Shown: one piece after another, positions 1 to 8,775 of the stretch
Layout: the number at the start of each line of letters is the position of its first letter
Position numbering within the stretch: the first letter of the stretch is position 1
Origin: Streptomyces sp. NBC_00178
GTDB taxonomy: Bacteria; Actinomycetota; Actinomycetes; Streptomycetales; Streptomycetaceae
DNA length: 64,000 nt
Assembly (NCBI RefSeq): GCF_036206005.1
Contig: NZ_CP108143.1
Span: 1-64,000, forward strand
Reading direction: 5' to 3'
Translations under genes and position numbers: made by a program
Notes under the pieces: model-generated
Told to the model about the DNA's origin: nothing
Seen by the model: the letters and a program-made list of their open reading frames with translations, nothing else
Databases searched by the model: none

Positions 1-152
1 ATGCAGCGGCAAGCCGCTGCATAGAGCACAAATTGCGCAAGCGCAATTCGGATTCCGGCGCAAGCGCCGGAATGAATTCCGTAAACGGAATTCTGAACGG
101 AACGCAATTCGCGCAAGCGCGAATTGTGGGAGTCCCCGCAAGCGGGTCCTCC
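1..152. repeat. Telomere of a linear replicon: six tandem hairpin palindromes
   Basis: Six palindromes follow one another with almost no spacer, each with an AA centre: 1-22, 31-48, 52-73, 74-93, 105-126 (all perfect, arms 8-10 nt) and 129-152 (9 of 11 pairs). Central motifs such as GCGCAAGCGC and CCCGCAAGCGGG are the small-loop hairpins known from Streptomyces telomeres, where 3' overhangs fold and are patched by the terminal protein. The sequence does not begin with the archetypal CCCGCGGAGCGGG, so this is either a non-archetypal telomere or an end lacking its outermost bases. The Tap and Tpg genes further in support a linear replicon. Confidence 0.88.
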
Positions 153-553
153 TAGGCTGGCTACGGGGTGAGGGTGCATCACGTGCGGGCCTGTGTAGGG
201 CTTGGGAATCCTAGCCAGTACCCCGACAACGAATGTGACGGGCCGTCGGTCCGATTGGGTGCCGGCCCTACCGCAGTGACGGGCTCCGCTGCGCTCCACC
301 CGAACCCATCCTCATCATCGAAAACCGACTACTCGCGTTCGCCAATACCCCGTCAGCCTACCCTATGAGCCATGCGTACGGGCGGGAATCAGACCATGTG
401 TCAGCCTCAAGGGAGAACCTCTGATACCAACATGCATCACAACGCCTAGCTGTGTAGAGCTTGGGGTCGTCGGACACCACCTCTCTGATTGCGCGCCGCA
501 GTCTGTGAAAAGGTGAAAAGGGCAATATCCAGGAACCTAAGGGCTGTCCCACT
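153..553. other. Subtelomeric spacer without a recognisable gene
   Basis: Short open frames occur on both strands, but none has a convincing ribosome site or a recognisable protein. The segment separates the telomeric palindromes from the first gene. Confidence 0.6.
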
Positions 554-1867
554 TCACCGAGGAATGATCAAATCGGTGAACTGTCCCACGGTTGGAACTC
601 GGCCCCGGTTGAAGACGACAGCTACGAACACGACCACCACCGGCAGCAGAGGGATGAGGGCAGCCTCGGGCAATCCGAGTACGGCCGCACCAGCCATCAC
701 CAGTACGACGGTAAGCCCCACCACGACCCCTCGGATCCGCTCCCTCGGTGCGGCTGGAACCACATCGGCGAATTGATCTGCGTCGAGGAGGTCGTCGATA
801 CGCCCCTCGGCGTAGCGTTCGGCAATTGTCAGCAGCATCACGGTGAGGTCTTCAAGGGCGCGGCCTGGGTCGGAGTCCTGCCGGGCTTCGGCCTTCCGTA
901 GCGCGCCCACTACCAGTGCGGCATGTGCCTTGAACTGGTGCTCGTTGTGCCGTCTGGCTCTGGCGCGACGGGTGCGGTGAGCCCTCCAGATGGCGCGCTC
1001 GACCGGTTGAACGGAGACTCGCGGGATCTGGCAGTCCGGCTGGGTTTCCTCCCACCGGCGGAGAACGACCGCGCACTGGGCTGCGACCGTCAGCAGGGCA
1101 ACGACCGGCCAGCAGCGTCGATCCTCCGCGCGGGCACTCTCCCTGTCCGCGTACTTAGTGAGGCCCTCGAGGTCGTAGGCGGAAAGTGTCGCGCCCCTGC
1201 CAGAGCCGATGAGGTTCGTACTCTTGATGAGCCGCACTTCAGCGGTCAGGATCAAGGCCCAGAACAGGAGCTTCGTGACCCTGCCGATCGCGGAAGAGTC
1301 CCAAGGGAGGACCGCCGTCGGTAGAGCCGCGAAGCCGCTGAGCAGTTCCTGTACCAAGCCGGACTGTGGTCCCGGATCGGCGCTCCACCGCAGATGCTCC
1401 CAGTCGGCCATGTCCTCGACGTGCAGCACGATGAACAGCAGTACGGCAAACCGGAGTGTCTTGATCGACCCTGCTACAGGCAGAGCGCGCCACCAGCGCA
1501 CGACGTACGAAGGCGCCAATCCGTTACCGCCAACACGATCGTGGATTCGAGGCGGCAGCAGCAGCATCTGAGTCAACAGTGGAGCAGCGCGGCGCACCCC
1601 CGAGTCGGCGCGCCAGCGCTCGAAGCGCTCCCAAGAAGCAGACCCCCAGCGCTGAATCGGTCCAGGAATGAGGAGCAGAAGCATCCCGACCAGGACCAAC
1701 CACGGGGAAAGCACGCCGACAAGAGCGATCGTAAACACGGGGACAGTCTCACGCACCCACCGACAGCCGGGCTTCGAATTCGACGAATCCAGCACAGTCC
1801 CGACGTTCACTCGGTGTGCCGTTTCTTCAGGTGAACCCGTGCCCGCGATCGGGTGAGGGGCCGTCAT
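554..1867 (-). CDS. Multi-pass membrane protein of unknown function
   Basis: About 437 residues from the ATG at 1867. I place the start here because the frame further upstream would overlap the divergent HNH gene; no good ribosome site is visible, so the start is uncertain. Hydrophobic segments lie near residues 42-70, 125-140 and 195-212, with a long hydrophobic pair near the C-terminus at about residues 385-425. The region between is rich in Arg and Glu and probably cytoplasmic. I recognise no catalytic motif. It is the gene nearest the telomere and diverges from the secreted nuclease with about 45 bp between starts. Confidence 0.6.
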   Translation of the reverse strand: MTAPHPIAGTGSPEETAHRVNVGTVLDSSNSKPGCRWVRETVPVFTIALVGVLSPWLVLVGMLLLLIPGPIQRWGSASWERFERWRADSGVRRAAPLLTQMLLLPPRIHDRVGGNGLAPSYVVRWWRALPVAGSIKTLRFAVLLFIVLHVEDMADWEHLRWSADPGPQSGLVQELLSGFAALPTAVLPWDSSAIGRVTKLLFWALILTAEVRLIKSTNLIGSGRGATLSAYDLEGLTKYADRESARAEDRRCWPVVALLTVAAQCAVVLRRWEETQPDCQIPRVSVQPVERAIWRAHRTRRARARRHNEHQFKAHAALVVGALRKAEARQDSDPGRALEDLTVMLLTIAERYAEGRIDDLLDADQFADVVPAAPRERIRGVVVGLTVVLVMAGAAVLGLPEAALIPLLPVVVVFVAVVFNRGRVPTVGQFTDLIIPR

Positions 1868-1912
1868 GACCGCTGTGTGCGGCGAGGGGCGGCTGCTACA
1901 CCACGTCCTGTG

Positions 1913-2656
1913 ATGATCTCCCTGATGCGGCGTGGTCTGCCCGCGCTCGCCCTCGCCGCCCTGCCCCTGCTCGCGACGTCGTGCCCCGCTGGCGCCGTGA
2001 TGGTGCCCACGCCGGTGGAGGAGCTGCCCTTCACCTCCTACGCCCCGGCCCAGCCTCCCGCCGGCGCACCCAGTGTCCGGATGGCGCTGCCGCTGTTCGA
2101 TGCGATCGACCGGCTCCCGGTCGCCGCAGAACACCGCGAGGGCTACCAGCGAACCCTGTACAAGCACTGGAACCGCGGCCTGAACGCCACCGACGGCTGC
2201 GACACCCGCCGAGAAGTCATCCTCGCCGAGGCTGTCGAAGCACCCGCTGTCGCGGCCGGCTGCAAGCTCACCGGAGGATCGTGGCGCAGCGCCTACGACA
2301 ACCTGGTGGTGACAGACGCAGGCCGACTCGACGTCGACCACTTCGTGCCGCTGGCTGAGGTGTTCGACTCCGAGCAGACACCGTGGAGCGCGGAGCGGCG
2401 CGAGGCCTATGCGAACGACCAGGACAGCCCCGACACGCTGATCGCTGTCTCGGCCGCCTCCAACCGGTCCAAGTCAGACAAGGACCCCGCACAGTGGATG
2501 CCCACCGACGGGACCTACCACTGCACCTACGCCGCGACCTGGGTCGCGACGAAGCTCCGCTGGGACCTGGCCGTCGACGAGAACGAGCGCCAGGCGCTCC
2601 TCGGGACCGCGGAGGACTGCGGCGACACCACTGTCACCTACACACCCGCCCCGTAA
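1913..2656 (+). CDS. Secreted HNH endonuclease family protein (DUF1524/GmrSD-like)
   Basis: A 247-residue protein. Residues 1-29 form a signal peptide: MRR, a hydrophobic run, then a weak lipobox-like ATSC at 21-24, so it is exported and possibly lipid-anchored. The His-Me-finger core is visible: D142-H143 in a DVDHFVPLAEVFD segment, then the NRSK run at 184-187 with KDPAQW after it, the usual layout of Streptomyces secreted HNH proteins. Cysteines at 96, 117 and near 208 and 239 may form disulfides. Family knowledge points to a metal-dependent extracellular nuclease; the substrate is inferred. The ATG at 1913 is preferred; GTG at 1853 would run into the divergent gene. Confidence 0.8.
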   Translation: MISLMRRGLPALALAALPLLATSCPAGAVMVPTPVEELPFTSYAPAQPPAGAPSVRMALPLFDAIDRLPVAAEHREGYQRTLYKHWNRGLNATDGCDTRREVILAEAVEAPAVAAGCKLTGGSWRSAYDNLVVTDAGRLDVDHFVPLAEVFDSEQTPWSAERREAYANDQDSPDTLIAVSAASNRSKSDKDPAQWMPTDGTYHCTYAATWVATKLRWDLAVDENERQALLGTAEDCGDTTVTYTPAP

Positions 2657-2843
2657 CCCCGGCCCGGGACGTTGGTGCAGGGCGTAGACGGCCTGGCAAT
2701 GCCCCCGGGTCTGGCGCCTGCTGAAGGGGTTCCCCCACTACTCCTGCTGCGCCTCCCACCAGATGCGACGTGCGGCGAGATGTCGAGGGGCCAGATGTTC
2801 AATTGTCCGAACAAGGGAGCCGATAGACGTTCATCCTTGGGGC

Positions 2844-4277
2844 ATGACGCAGTTCGTCGCCTTGTCGGCGCCACACAGCACGCAGAGGATCACGTCACTC
2901 ACGCGACGGGAAGCCTTCGAGTATCTCAACGGCGATGGCAGACCTTGGTGGGGTCGGCTCAACGAAGTCGTTTTTCTGCAGTCACTGTATGACCTGGATG
3001 CTCTCGGCTCGACAAATTCACGGTTCAGAACCGCACGCGAAGAAATCACCCAACACAGAATAAGAAACGAAAACGACTGGCCTGACGACTGGGTTTTCAG
3101 CTATCCGAATTTTCGGATTTCGGATGGCACTGATGATGACTTTCTCGCGTTTTTGGCGCGCTTCGTGCACCCGGAGACGCAACCAGACGGTGATCACTCA
3201 TCTCGGCATGTAGAACAGTTGAATCGCATCCTGGGGCCGGATGGCTGGGCCCTGCGTCCCTTCGAGTACCTCTCGGGTCGCCCCATTTACACACCAGCTG
3301 CTGTTCAAGCCACCGAACCGTTGGTTGCACTGCCGCTGGGGGACGATGACGCCGGCAAGCTCGACCTCGTTCTCGGGCAGACCTACGGTCTGCTCGACAG
3401 GGAAGGTGAAGATGCCGCCCGCGACCTGGTGCGCATGTCTGTTTTGACACTGCGCCATGACGGCGGTTTCTTCCACCCCATGGCCGGTAACTCGTGGACG
3501 GACGCCACCTACGAAGCCGTCCTCACAGTGCCTTCTGTGCTGCTTCCGTCGTTTACTGCGACGATCACCGACACGATTTGGGCACGGCTGCAAACCGTCC
3601 TCGCCCGCCTTCAGCGCGCAGACATCCAGTCGCTCGTGGTCGACGGCGATCCCGGTCCGTTGCCGTCGGTATCAGAAGATTGGAGGGATCAGGCAGCCGA
3701 GCATGACGCTCCCATGTCGAGGCGCCTGCGTATCCTTCTTCCCACAACGGAGTTCAACGTCACTGAACAGGACTTCTCGGACCTAGAAATCCGTGGTGAG
3801 GACTTTCCCTACTTCTACGACACCCGCAAGGCTCGGCTGATCACCGATTTCCTCCTCGACGACCGGCCGCGCGTCGCCACGTTGTGTCAGGTCACCCTCA
3901 TCAACAAGGACAGCGTCCTTTCACCCAGAATAAAACTGTGGAAGAAGGACAAGACCAAGGCTGCGAAGACTGCGCTTTTTGAAACCATTCCCGGCACCGA
4001 GACTTCTCACGTAGTGAAAGCCCTCGTCGACATCAAGGATGCCCACGAAAATTTCTGGAAGGTCATCAACTTCCTACAGGGCTGCTCCGGAATGGAATTC
4101 CCCGAAAGCAGTCGGCGGCTGGTCGTCGACGACGAAGCCGAGTTGGTCAGGCTCCTGGCCGGCCAGGAGCGCACGACGCTCCTGGAAGCCGTCAAGAGCG
4201 TCATCGGGGGTGGCCTCACCGAGGAAGACATCCGGCTGATCAGCAATCGCAAGGCGCAACTCCAGCGATTTCACAGT
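2844..4277 (+). pseudogene. Shedu-type defence gene, 5' part (AbiJ-NTD3-like and linker domains), cut by an IS
   Basis: This frame gives 478 residues from the ATG at 2844 before running into an 885-bp IS. Residues about 15-130 (beginning ITSLTRREAFEYL) resemble the AbiJ N-terminal domain 3 found at the head of abortive-infection proteins. The middle has no motif I recognise. The last native residues, LTEEDIRLISNRKAQLQRF, are the helical lead-in normally found just before a DUF4263 (Shedu) nuclease domain. Removing the IS plus one copy of its AGT duplication (888 bp, 296 codons) joins this frame without shift to the segment at 5166-5789, giving a 685-residue protein. As it stands the product would lack the nuclease domain. 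Confidence 0.82.
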
Positions 4278-5162
4278 GAGCCTTTTCCATCTTGATCAGG
4301 TGGCGAGTTCGAGGGCGATGACGGCGCGGACGACGGTGGTGATCCGGGTGGTGCTGCAACGGAGCTTCCGCAGGAGCCGCCAGCATTTGAGGGTGGCCAT
4401 GGCTCGTTCGCCGAGGCTTCGGATCTTGGCGTGATCGCGGTTGTGACGCCGGCGCCAACCGCGCAGACCTTTGCCACGGAACGGGACGCGGACAGCAGGA
4501 CCTGCGCCCTGATACGCCTTGTCCGCCCAGCACTTGATGCCATCGGCGGCGAGAGCGGCGGGAATGCCGTGGGTCCGGGCCGCGGTCAGATCGTGTACTG
4601 CCCCGGGCAGCGCGTCCGAAGCCCAGATCAGACGGCCGGCTGGATCCGCGAGTACCTGCACGTTCATCCCGTGGTGCTTCTTCTTCCCCGAGTAATACGG
4701 CTGGTCGGCAGCGATGCGGTCGATCGGCAGCACGGTGCCGTCGAGGATCACGTACGCCTTCCTCCGCACGGTCCGCATCGCCTGCTCCAGCGTTGGTGCC
4801 TGAGCGGCCAGGAGGTCGACGGCCTCGCGTATGTATCGGTAGACCGTCGCTATCCCGACGCGGAAACCTGCTGCAAGGCGGGCGTAGGTGTCGCCGCAGC
4901 GAAGGTGCGCCAAGACGAGCAGGGCTTGCCGGCCGCAGGTCAGGCGACGCCATCGGGAGCCGATTCGACGGCGGTGACCTGCGAGGAGACCGGAGAGGTG
5001 CTGCAGGGTGCGGCTGGACAGATCGATGCCGGACGGGTAGACAAGCACGCGAAGGCTCCTGGCGGACTGGTGATCTTGGTCGTGAACCCGTCTACCAGGG
5101 GCTTTCTTCATGTCCGCTGCCGGGGCCGCCCGTCTAACCTCCCGTCAGGTTGGAAACAGCTC
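4278..5162 (-). mobile_element. IS5-family (ISL2-like) insertion sequence, copy 1
   Basis: An 885-bp element with imperfect terminal repeats beginning GAGCCTTTTCCATCTTGA at one end and GAGCTGTTTCCAACCTGA at the other. It is flanked by AGT at 4275-4277 and 5163-5165. A 3-bp ANT duplication is characteristic of the ISL2 group of IS5. It carries one transposase gene and interrupts the Shedu gene in reverse orientation. Confidence 0.92.
4296..5048 (-). CDS. IS5-family DDE transposase (copy 1)
   Basis: A 250-residue transposase from a GTG with AGGAG seven bases upstream; an in-frame ATG at 5111 would add 21 residues but has a poor ribosome site. A helix-turn-helix lies around CGDTYARLAAGFRVGIATVY. 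The DDE catalytic set is visible as ILDGTVLPIDR (first Asp), ADKAYQG (second Asp) and the Glu in RSLGERAMATLK. It catalyses cut-and-paste movement of the surrounding element. The protein is identical to the other three copies in the window and looks intact, so this copy could move. Confidence 0.93.
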   Translation of the reverse strand: MLVYPSGIDLSSRTLQHLSGLLAGHRRRIGSRWRRLTCGRQALLVLAHLRCGDTYARLAAGFRVGIATVYRYIREAVDLLAAQAPTLEQAMRTVRRKAYVILDGTVLPIDRIAADQPYYSGKKKHHGMNVQVLADPAGRLIWASDALPGAVHDLTAARTHGIPAALAADGIKCWADKAYQGAGPAVRVPFRGKGLRGWRRRHNRDHAKIRSLGERAMATLKCWRLLRKLRCSTTRITTVVRAVIALELAT

Positions 5163-5789
5163 AGTCTGCTGACCGACCAGGAGTACTTCGAGCAGGAGCG
5201 CAAAAGTGCGGCAGGCCCGGAGGCCGTGTGGCAGAAGCTCTTCGAAGAGAATCCTTGGATCTTCGGCTACGGTCTCAACCTCGTCGCCTGCGAACCGTTG
5301 AACGGCGGGAAGCTGGAGCGGTTCACAACCGGGGCCAACATCTTCACCGGCGCCGGGAAGCGCAGTGACGCTGTCATGCGCTCCAAGGGATTCATCAGCA
5401 GCCTGCTGCTCTGCGAGATCAAGACTCATCTCACGCCTCTGCTGGCAGCCACACCGTACCGGCTTCCGGACGTCTACCAAGTATCCAAGGAAGTTGTCGG
5501 CGCCGTGGCGCAGGTGCAGAAGACCGCGCACAAGGCCCTTCGTCAGGTCGCAGGTGAGCTGCACACGCTCTACGAAGACAGTGGCGCCCCGACCGATATC
5601 GAGGTCGCCACCGTCCGCCCCAAACAGGTGCTGGTGATCGGAAATCTTCGTCAGCTCACGGAACGCAATGCGGGTAACCCTGAGAAGATCGCCTCTTTCG
5701 AGCAGTACAGGCGATCCGTCCAGGACGTCGAGGTCATCACGTTCGACGAACTCTACGAACGGGCCTGCTTCATCGTCGGTGACCGCTGA
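5163..5789 (+). pseudogene. Shedu-type defence gene, 3' part: DUF4263 nuclease domain
   Basis: The frame after the IS encodes about 208 residues ending at the TGA at 5787-5789. It opens LLTDQEYFEQERK and continues with GPEAVWQKLFEENPWIFGYG, the hallmark of DUF4263 proteins. The PD-(D/E)xK-type core is visible: Asp in GKRSDAVMR, then Glu and Lys in LLCEIKTH. In Shedu systems this domain is a nuclease that blocks phage. It has no start or ribosome site of its own, so it is probably silent while the IS is present. It ends 6 bp from the convergent XRE/ImmA gene. Confidence 0.85.
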
Positions 5790-5795
5790 GGCAGG

Positions 5796-6881
5796 TCACC
5801 GTACGAGTGAGAGGGCAGGGCGTGCGGGCGCGCTCTTCTGCTCGCCGCCTCGGAAGCTGATGGGGGCGAGGCCGAAGACGTAGTGGTTGAGCTCTTCGGG
5901 GTAGATGTGCACTGCTTTCGCCAGTTCGCTGACGGGGACTTTGTCCGCTCGTAGCGCTTCGAAGACCTTGGAGATCAGCTTGCTGTTCTCCCGGACCATG
6001 GTGGAGCCGGGTTCGCCTTTGCGGTAGCCGAGTTGCGCAAGCTGCTTGGCGGTCTGCTGGAAACGCCATTCGGAGAGGAGCTGCAGGGTCCGCAGGCGGT
6101 AGGAGAAGGCCATCGCGGATACTCCCCAGCGCCTCTTTGCGCTCAGTATGCGCTCGACTGAGGCGTTGTTGACTTGCTGGGCGAGCATGCCTGCCTTCGG
6201 CATGAGGAAGGCGGAGGCGAAGGCGTCGGCGGCTGTCTCGGCGGCAGGGCCGCGGGGAGTTTGGTAGCCGCTGTGGAGGACGAGGTGGCCCAGTTCGTGG
6301 GCGGCGTCGAAGCGGCCTCGTTCCCCGGTCTTACGGGTGTTGAGCAGGATGTAGGGGGTGCCGTGCCGGGTGGTGGAGAAGGCGTCCGCGTCCAGGCAGT
6401 CGGGGGCGAGGGAGAAGACGCGTACCCCGTGCGCTTCGAGGAGGTGGACCATGTTGGGGGCCGGCGCTTCGCCAAGGCCCCAGTCGGCGCGGACCTGCTC
6501 GGCCGCAGTCTCAGGCGTCAGGTCACCGTAGGTGGGGACATCTGGTTCGGGGAGGGTGAAGTGCTCTTCGAGCCAGTGGTTCAGGGTGGCGGCGATGGAG
6601 CCGCAGCTGAGAGCGCTGTCGCGTTCAGCTGCGCTCATCTTCGAGGGGGCGCGGAAGCTGACGGCGCCGGGGACCATGTCTGGAGCTGGTGGCGCGTAGA
6701 AGAAGGACATGGGGAAGCGGAGGGCCGCGGCGAGTGAGGAAAGTGTTTCCTCGGACGGGGTCTTGCGTGCATTCTCGAACGCCGTGATGCTCTGGGCAGA
6801 GAAGCCCGATTCGCGGGACAGTGCCGCGAGCGTCATGCGCCGTCGTTTGCGTGCGAGTACCAGTCTTTCGGGGGTGAACAC
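5796..6881 (-). CDS. XRE-family regulator with ImmA/IrrE metallopeptidase domain
   Basis: A 361-residue protein starting at a GTG at 6881. Residues about 5-60 form a Cro/CI-type helix-turn-helix (ARKRRRMTLAALSRESGFSAQ). Residues about 150-235 hold the ImmA/IrrE zinc peptidase core: HELGH at 195-199 and a likely third ligand at E215 in AAETAADAFASAFLMP. Proteins of this build act as repressors or partners that cleave other regulators under stress or phage attack. The gene lies 21 bp downstream of a 220-residue partner on the same strand, so the two are probably one transcript. It is convergent with the broken Shedu gene. Confidence 0.86.
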   Translation of the reverse strand: MFTPERLVLARKRRRMTLAALSRESGFSAQSITAFENARKTPSEETLSSLAAALRFPMSFFYAPPAPDMVPGAVSFRAPSKMSAAERDSALSCGSIAATLNHWLEEHFTLPEPDVPTYGDLTPETAAEQVRADWGLGEAPAPNMVHLLEAHGVRVFSLAPDCLDADAFSTTRHGTPYILLNTRKTGERGRFDAAHELGHLVLHSGYQTPRGPAAETAADAFASAFLMPKAGMLAQQVNNASVERILSAKRRWGVSAMAFSYRLRTLQLLSEWRFQQTAKQLAQLGYRKGEPGSTMVRENSKLISKVFEALRADKVPVSELAKAVHIYPEELNHYVFGLAPISFRGGEQKSAPARPALSLVR

Positions 6882-6902
6882 TTTCCCCAGCTCCCGTCGT
6901 GC

Positions 6903-7565
6903 TTAGTCGGTCTTCCTGACCTCGAAGTCCAGGTCGTCGCCGTCGTCGGGCGCGTCCAGGAGGGCGATGTCGAGGCCCGGGTCGGTGCGGATGAAGAGTG
7001 GAATGCGCTCACTCCACTCGTTCACGTATTTTCCCTCCATTTTCTTGGGGAGGGAAAGTTCTGCGGACAGCTTGCCTTCTGCGTTTCGTTCATAGAGCAG
7101 GAACCACAGGGGCATGGAGTCGAGTTCGCCGCCGAACTCGACTTCATCGCGGGAGCTGAAGACTCCCTGGCCGCTGCGTTCGTACTTCGTGTTGTTCTCG
7201 ACCAGCTGCGCCATGACCCGGCCCTTGGGGTTCTTGGAGCGGACCGAGCAGTCGAGGTCGGCGACGCCTCCTGAGCCGCTGACGGCGGTGATGGCGTGGC
7301 TCCCCGAGGGGTGGACGACGCGCAGGATGCTGTCTCGTGCGGTGTACTTCCAGATCGGATCCCGATTTGCCGGGTCAGTCAGGTGTTCTGCGAGGAACCG
7401 GTTGGTCCTGCTCCAGAACGTGATGCCTGCCATCGCCGGCGCGTCGAACTCGGTGCACATCTTGGCCTCAGCAACGGCCCGGTCCAGCACACCTTCGAAT
7501 AGCTTCTTGTCCACGCCGAGCTGCTTGAGCCGGGTGGCAACCTCGTGCGCTTCGCTGCCAGTCAC
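6903..7565 (-). CDS. Uncharacterised partner of the XRE/ImmA protein
   Basis: A 220-residue protein. The GTG at 7565 is chosen because GGGAGGGG lies five bases upstream. An in-frame TTG at 7592 is also possible. The protein is acidic toward the C-terminus (DAPDDGDDLDFEVRKTD), has no membrane segment or signal peptide, and shows no enzymatic motif I recognise. It is first in a tight two-gene unit with the ImmA gene. That layout is common in toxin-antitoxin-like and phage-response pairs, so a role as the regulated effector is a reasonable inference, but nothing in the sequence proves it. Confidence 0.7.
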   Translation of the reverse strand: MTGSEAHEVATRLKQLGVDKKLFEGVLDRAVAEAKMCTEFDAPAMAGITFWSRTNRFLAEHLTDPANRDPIWKYTARDSILRVVHPSGSHAITAVSGSGGVADLDCSVRSKNPKGRVMAQLVENNTKYERSGQGVFSSRDEVEFGGELDSMPLWFLLYERNAEGKLSAELSLPKKMEGKYVNEWSERIPLFIRTDPGLDIALLDAPDDGDDLDFEVRKTD

Positions 7566-7711
7566 TACATCCCCTCCCAGGGTCGGTTTCAAGGACCGTA
7601 CCTGGTATGAGGGCTGTTTTTTGAAACCTTGGCGATCATTGCACGCCTGTTCGAATTTGTCATGTCGGGCGTCGCTCTAGATGGACGGGCCCACCCGCAC
7701 AGCTCTACGCA

Positions 7712-7924
7712 TCACTGAGCTGCGAGGGCGACGACGGCGACCAGGACCGCGACAGCCGCGACGAAGACGCCGGCGAACGAGCCCGCGACGCCCAGGGGCT
7801 TCTCCAGGCGGGGGTGGCGGTGGGTGACATACGCCAGGCCGACCAGGACAAGCCCCGACACGAGGACCAGGAGCAGTGCGACGAACAGGACAAGGGCGAA
7901 GACGATCAGGGTGGTCGTGGGCAC
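7712..7924 (-). CDS. Small two-span membrane protein
   Basis: A 70-residue protein starting at GTG. Two strongly hydrophobic stretches (residues about 6-33 and 45-69) are separated by a short charged turn, THRHPRLEKPLG, giving a helical hairpin in the membrane. The ribosome site is weak. No family is recognised. It stands alone between the ImmA partner and a region of uncertain coding. Confidence 0.45.
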   Translation of the reverse strand: MPTTTLIVFALVLFVALLLVLVSGLVLVGLAYVTHRHPRLEKPLGVAGSFAGVFVAAVAVLVAVVALAAQ

Positions 7925-8582
7925 GACGGTTCTCGTTTCGGTGAGGCGCTCGGGCTGAGCGCGGGGTCACAGCCCGCGCTCCGGGACCGCTCAATCGGTC
8001 CGACCGGCCACGGTCGGGGCGTAGAGCGGGCTCACAGACGTTGGGTTGCGGGGTGGTGGGCTGCACGATGAAGGAGGCGCCACCAAGCGGCGCAAGCCCT
8101 GTCGGTATCGCATCTCAGGCGGCACAGCGCGGCGGTCCGCGCTCCTCGCTCACTAGGTAGCCCGCCGGTGTCACTCATCGGTAAGGGAGTCAGAGACCTC
8201 GCGGTGGTCGGCCGGCCCGGCAGGCCAGCTGCGGCTTTGCGCCGCCGACGACGGTCCGGGACCCCTCTCACCTCTTCACGGCTATCGCGTGAAAGAGGTG
8301 TCGGTGTGCAAGATCGGCTTGCCCATAGGGTCTGACCTGGGGAAACGATGCGATCTTGAAAAGTGGGGTTCACACCTCCGGTCCTACCTCCGGTGCAACC
8401 CTGAATCCCCCTATGGAGACAACGATGGGAGCAACCGTGGGTGCAACCCCCCGCGGGCCCATGAGACGCCTCAGAGCCGGGCCGGTCCTGGGCTTGCCCG
8501 CCTTGCTTGCGGTGCTCTCTCTCGCGGGTGCGAGGTTGCGGAATCGGGCCCTGGCTGCGGCCTGGGTCGTCATCCTTGGCTC
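7925..8582. other. Non-coding or uncertain stretch with a wide inverted repeat
   Basis: No convincing gene. CAAGATCG near 8309 and CGATCTTG near 8349 form an 8-bp inverted repeat around a 30-bp spacer, a possible regulator site. GGTGCAACCC-like words recur near 8392 and 8439. A hydrophobic frame beginning near 8413 could encode a small membrane peptide, but it lacks support. Confidence 0.4.
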
Positions 8583-8738
8583 ATGGAGGACTTCGAGTTC
8601 GACTGCTGGAGTTGCTGGGAGACCAACGTGCTCCAGGGCCGCCCCAAGGGCTTCTGGACGACGACGCACTACGAGCTACCCAGCCAGTGGGACTGCTGGT
8701 CATGCGGTGCCGACAACACCACACCCGACGATTCCTAA
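8583..8738 (+). CDS. Small protein with two CWSC zinc-knuckle motifs
   Basis: A 51-residue frame from the ATG at 8583. It contains CWSC twice, about 28 residues apart (FDCWSCWETN and WDCWSCGADN), a pattern expected of a zinc ribbon. The repeated DCWSC and the ordinary codon use argue that it is translated, but no ribosome site is obvious and the frame stays open upstream, so the N-terminus is uncertain. Function unknown. Confidence 0.45.
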   Translation: MEDFEFDCWSCWETNVLQGRPKGFWTTTHYELPSQWDCWSCGADNTTPDDS

Positions 8739-8775
8739 TCTTCTTGTCAAGCCGTTCTGGCTGGGGCGCTGGCCG

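Noticed and set aside
1..152. CRISPR array
   Set aside because: The repeats are distinct palindromes without constant spacers, and no cas gene is present; telomeric hairpins explain them.
1853..1912. Longer start (GTG 1853) for the HNH protein
   Set aside because: It would overlap the start of the divergent membrane-protein gene and place charged sequence before the signal peptide.
4431..5789. A single 452-codon plus-strand gene spanning the IS and the Shedu 3' part
   Set aside because: The first two thirds are antisense to the transposase; the native part begins after the AGT duplication at 5163.
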